Assembly: GCF_000934845.1 (NCBI RefSeq)
Contig: NZ_JXIQ01000065.1
Location: 1 to 35,114 of the forward strand
From: Mesobacillus subterraneus
Lineage (GTDB): Bacteria; Bacillota; Bacilli; Bacillales; Cytobacillaceae
Direction: 5' to 3'
Length of the DNA: 35,114 nucleotides
Part shown: one piece after another, positions 32,341-35,114 of the stretch
Layout: each line of letters begins with the position of its first letter
How positions within the stretch are numbered: the stretch's first letter is position 1
Notes under the pieces: generated by a model
Database searches by the model: none
The model's input: the letters and a program-made list of their open reading frames with translations, nothing else
Told to the model about the DNA's origin: nothing
Made by a program: the position numbers and the translations under genes

Positions 32341-32437
32341 ATGATGGATTTGAATGCTTTAAAGAGGAAATGTTGGGTTAAATGATTTAAAATAGGGAAA
32401 GATTAAAGACGAGAAAAAAACTGATGGGTGATTGGTT

Positions 32438-33151
32438 ATGATCGGTTGTCTATTGATCCATGGTTTTACCGGGTCTCCTTTTGAAGTAGAGCCGCTTGCC
32501 CAGTCATTAAGAAGCCGGACTGACTGGAAAATCGCTGTTCCAACCCTGCCTGGACATGGCGATGAGCTAAGCTTGAAAGGAATTAAGCACACAGAATGGA
32601 TGAACCATGCCGAAAGGGAACTGAAAGCTTTGCTAAAAGAGTGTGACACCGTGTATGTAGTCGGATTTTCGATGGGTGGTCTGATTGCCAGCTACTTGGC
32701 ATCCTTGTATCCGGTCGAAAAGCTGGTTCTACTCAGTGCCGCTGCCTATTATGTAAACCCTAGACAGCTTGCCTTGGACATCAAGGAAATGATGAAAGAC
32801 ACAGTAAAAGGAAAATTGAAGGAAAATGAGTTGTTCAGGCGTTACACAAAAAAAATCAAAGCAACACCCGTGACCGCTACCTTGCAGTTTCGCAGGCTTG
32901 TGGGTAAAATCAAGCCTATTCTCAATGATGTCAAGGTACCTACCTTGATCGCCCAAGGTGAGAGCGATGGCATCGTCCCTCCGAAAAGCGCCCGTTATCT
33001 TTATGAAAACATTGGCGCGAACGAAAAGCGGCTGATTTTTTATAGAAACTCCAAACATCTGATTTGCTACTGCGATGAAAAAGAAAATCTATTTGATGAA
33101 GTGTATGATTTTTTGACCAATGGAAGCGATCCGCAAGAGAATCCCGTCTGA
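32438..33151 (+). CDS. Alpha/beta hydrolase, carboxylesterase type (YvaK/Est30-like)
   Basis: The 237-residue serine hydrolase starts with the oxyanion-hole strand CLLIHGFTGSPFEV. It has TLPGHGDE, the nucleophile elbow GFSMGG (Ser about 78), the acid in GESDGIVPP and the catalytic His in NSKHLI. This matches the short carboxylesterase/monoglyceride-lipase group of Bacillus and Geobacillus (Est30). It has no signal peptide, so it acts inside the cell on short-chain esters. ATG at 32438 is used; a TTG at 32432 is in frame. Ribosome binding is weak (GGGTGAT). It lies between murF and cshA but has its own terminator. Confidence 0.88.
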   Translation: MIGCLLIHGFTGSPFEVEPLAQSLRSRTDWKIAVPTLPGHGDELSLKGIKHTEWMNHAERELKALLKECDTVYVVGFSMGGLIASYLASLYPVEKLVLLSAAAYYVNPRQLALDIKEMMKDTVKGKLKENELFRRYTKKIKATPVTATLQFRRLVGKIKPILNDVKVPTLIAQGESDGIVPPKSARYLYENIGANEKRLIFYRNSKHLICYCDEKENLFDEVYDFLTNGSDPQENPV

Positions 33152-33221
33152 AAAATTGCTTTTCCTGGCTAAAGATGGTATCATGAATATTGAGTGTCTA
33201 ACTGAGAAAATCCTTTAAGCG

Positions 33222-33254
33222 GACATACTCCCGTGCTGGAGAATGTCTTTTTTT
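33222..33254 (+). terminator. Terminator after the esterase gene
   Basis: Stem GACAT-A-CTCC / GGAG-A-ATGTC with one A-A mismatch and a 6-base loop, followed by T7. The next 210 bases, the leader of cshA, hold no gene; a small AGGTG-CTAA-CACCT hairpin lies in it. Confidence 0.75.
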
Positions 33255-33464
33255 GCTAAAATTTCAGGTTCTGTGCCTCAGCACATTGTAATTGCTGATT
33301 CAGCCCTGCTTAAAACACAAGGTGCTAACACCTAGTTTGCCGTGAAGGTACAATAAACTAACCAGAATCAGAAATGATTTGGATCCTTAACCAGCCACTT
33401 AAAGTAAACGAAGCATCGGATTTCGGTGCGGGATAAATGTAAACATAAAGGAGAATGAGCAAAG

Positions 33465-34946
33465 TTGACAATGTTCCAAGACATGGGCATTAGCCCAGCA
33501 ACACTAAAAGCTGTAAAGAATATGGGATTTGAGGAAGCAACTCCAATTCAGGCAGAGACGATTCCAATCAGCCTTTTAAACAAAGACGTAATTGGCCAGG
33601 CGCAGACAGGTACAGGTAAGACTGCAGCTTTTGGTATCCCTCTCGTCGAAAAAATCAAGAAAGAAACGCATAACATTCAAGGAATCATCATCGCACCAAC
33701 TCGCGAATTGGCCATCCAGGTATCAGAGGAATTATACAAAATTGGTTCGGGTAAGAGACTAGGGGTTCTTGCTATCTATGGCGGCCAAGATATCAATCGC
33801 CAGATTAGAGCATTAAAAAAAGGACCGCATATTATCGTCGGAACACCAGGCCGACTTCTAGATCATATCAACAGAAAAACAATTCATCTCGATACGGTGG
33901 AAACAGTCATTCTCGACGAAGCGGATGAAATGCTGAACATGGGCTTCATCGAAGATATCGAGGCAATCCTTGCGCAAATCCCGAGCGAACGCCAAACATT
34001 ATTGTTCTCTGCAACAATGCCGGGACCAATCCAAAAGATCGCTGAACGTTTCATGAAGGATCCTGAAGTAGTCAGAGTCAAATCGAAGGAAATGACTGTT
34101 CCTTTAATTGAGCAGTTTTATGTGGAAGTTCAGGAAAAGAACAAGTTTGATGTTCTTACGCGTCTTCTTGACATCCAATCTCCGGAGTTAGCCATCATCT
34201 TCGGACGCACAAAGCGGCGGGTGGATGAGCTTGCTGAAGCGCTGAACCTTCGCGGTTACACTGCAGAAGGAATTCATGGCGATCTTACCCAGGCAAAGCG
34301 GATGTCTGTTTTAAGAAAGTTCAAAGAAGGCTCAATCGAAGTGCTTGTTGCGACAGACGTGGCAGCTCGTGGCTTGGACATTTCTGGTGTCACGCACGTG
34401 TACAACTTTGATATCCCACAGGACCCAGAAAGCTATGTGCACCGTATCGGGCGAACTGGCCGTGCTGGGAAAGAAGGAATGGCCATTACATTTGTTACCC
34501 AAAGAGAGACTTCTTACCTCCATGTAGTGGAAAAGACAACGAACCGCCGCATGGAAAAACTGAATGCTCCAACTTTGGATCAGGCACTTGAAGGGCAGCA
34601 AAGAGCGGTTGTCGACAAAATTAACCAAACAATTGAGTTGAATAACCTTCAATACTACCGCCAGGCTGCAGATGAGCTATTAAAAGACCATGATGCCCAA
34701 ACAGTCGTTGCTTCCGTGTTAAAAATGCTCACCAAAGAGCCGGATACAACTCCTGTCAAGCTTACGGAGGAAAAGCCGCTTCCAAACAGAAGAGACAAGA
34801 AACCGCAAGGAGACCGCAGCAGACGTTACGATAACAGAGGTGATGGCCGCAAGAAGCCTTATAAGCCACGCTCTGGAACAAAACGCACAAGCAGCGGTGG
34901 CGGCAGCAGAGAAGGCGGCAGCTACAAATCAAGATCACCACGCTAA
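33465..34946 (+). CDS. cshA: DEAD-box ATP-dependent RNA helicase CshA
   Basis: The 493-residue helicase takes part in RNA turnover (with the RNA degradosome), ribosome assembly and cold growth. It has the Q motif ([13 protein letters not shown]), motif I AQTGTGKT, Ia PTRELAIQ, Ib [14 protein letters not shown] ([14 protein letters not shown]), III SAT, then [23 protein letters not shown] and [12 protein letters not shown]. After a dimerisation region (residues about 370-430) it ends in a basic, Arg/Gly/Ser-rich RNA-binding tail. The TTG at 33465 is used: AAGGAG lies 11 bases upstream and homologues begin with this TMFQDMGIS-like end; the ATG at 33471 is the alternative. The ddl-murF-cshA order is as in B. 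subtilis. Confidence 0.96.
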   Translation: MTMFQDMGISPATLKAVKNMGFEEATPIQAETIPISLLNKDVIGQAQTGTGKTAAFGIPLVEKIKKETHNIQGIIIAPTRELAIQVSEELYKIGSGKRLGVLAIYGGQDINRQIRALKKGPHIIVGTPGRLLDHINRKTIHLDTVETVILDEADEMLNMGFIEDIEAILAQIPSERQTLLFSATMPGPIQKIAERFMKDPEVVRVKSKEMTVPLIEQFYVEVQEKNKFDVLTRLLDIQSPELAIIFGRTKRRVDELAEALNLRGYTAEGIHGDLTQAKRMSVLRKFKEGSIEVLVATDVAARGLDISGVTHVYNFDIPQDPESYVHRIGRTGRAGKEGMAITFVTQRETSYLHVVEKTTNRRMEKLNAPTLDQALEGQQRAVVDKINQTIELNNLQYYRQAADELLKDHDAQTVVASVLKMLTKEPDTTPVKLTEEKPLPNRRDKKPQGDRSRRYDNRGDGRKKPYKPRSGTKRTSSGGGSREGGSYKSRSPR

Positions 34947-34960
34947 CATAATCTTGAATG

Positions 34961-34995
34961 AATCCCCAGATGTTGATACATCTGGGGATTTTTGT
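34961..34995 (+). terminator. Strong terminator of cshA
   Basis: The perfect 13-bp stem AATCCCCAGATGT / ACATCTGGGGATT has a 4-base loop and a T-rich tail. The last 120 bases of the window after it show nothing I can name. Confidence 0.92.
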
Positions 34996-35114
34996 TATAT
35001 ATTATTTAGTTGTGGGACAACTACTTGTGGCTTTCTTAATCCAGCTCCAGCGCCTATGAGTCTGTCCGATAAAAAATTTTTAGCGTATAATTATGCGAAA
35101 ATGCTTCATATTCA

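Overview
The window looks like a chromosomal segment of a Gram-positive, spore-forming member of the Bacillaceae (a Bacillus/Mesobacillus/Cytobacillus-type organism). The reasons are strong AGGAGG-type ribosome binding sites, frequent TTG/GTG starts, Firmicutes-type short-stem/U-tract terminators, a ddl-murF-cshA block as in Bacillus subtilis, a YwcA/YwcB-like symporter pair near a RodA gene, a KinB-like sensor kinase and a YvrA-like BtuD-CbiZ fusion. No rRNA, tRNA, insertion sequence or CRISPR array was seen. All function calls are from reading the protein sequences; no database search was run.

Positions 1 to about 11,000 are an AT-rich accessory region dominated by a WapA/Rhs (YD-repeat) polymorphic toxin locus in active decay and diversification. 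It holds (i) two small unknown genes and a frameshifted secreted protein; (ii) a large WapA-like gene with DNRLRE, DUF6531-like and YD-repeat regions, an Rhs core and a putative BECR-fold RNase tip, split by one frameshift; (iii) its adjacent small Cys-rich putative immunity gene; (iv) a displaced second toxin tip with an internally deleted core, a frameshifted toxin domain and a frameshifted immunity-like gene; (v) an RDD membrane protein; and (vi) a 5'-truncated Rhs relic that still carries two tandem jelly-roll (carbohydrate-binding-like) modules, abutting a fragment of a response-regulator receiver domain. Comparing (ii) with (vi) suggests that the frameshift in the main gene lies exactly where such a carbohydrate-binding block has been lost.

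Positions 11,000 to 16,560 hold a small XRE regulator plus coiled-coil gene pair on the minus strand, then a complete branched-chain amino acid ABC importer operon (livJ-livH-livM-livG-livF) that ends in a probably bidirectional terminator. Convergent to it is a DUF485 protein plus SSS-family (acetate-type) symporter operon with a good minus-strand promoter.

Positions 18,450 to 24,120 include about 1 kb without a convincing gene but with a six-unit 21-bp tandem repeat, a short minus-strand gene missed by length cut-offs, a cold-shock protein with a long 5' leader, an orphan sporulation-type histidine kinase, a 45-residue membrane protein, a RodA-type SEDS glycosyltransferase and a conserved unknown protein.

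Positions 24,120 to 27,190 are a cobalamin unit: a B12 riboswitch with a visible terminator and antiterminator, btuC, and a BtuD-CbiZ fusion. No BtuF is present locally. The unit ends with a truncated VOC-family gene. Positions 27,190 to the end hold a SulP transporter with a UspA-family protein, then ddl, murF, a carboxylesterase and the DEAD-box RNA helicase cshA, each followed by clear terminators. These are ordinary core genes for envelope synthesis and RNA metabolism.
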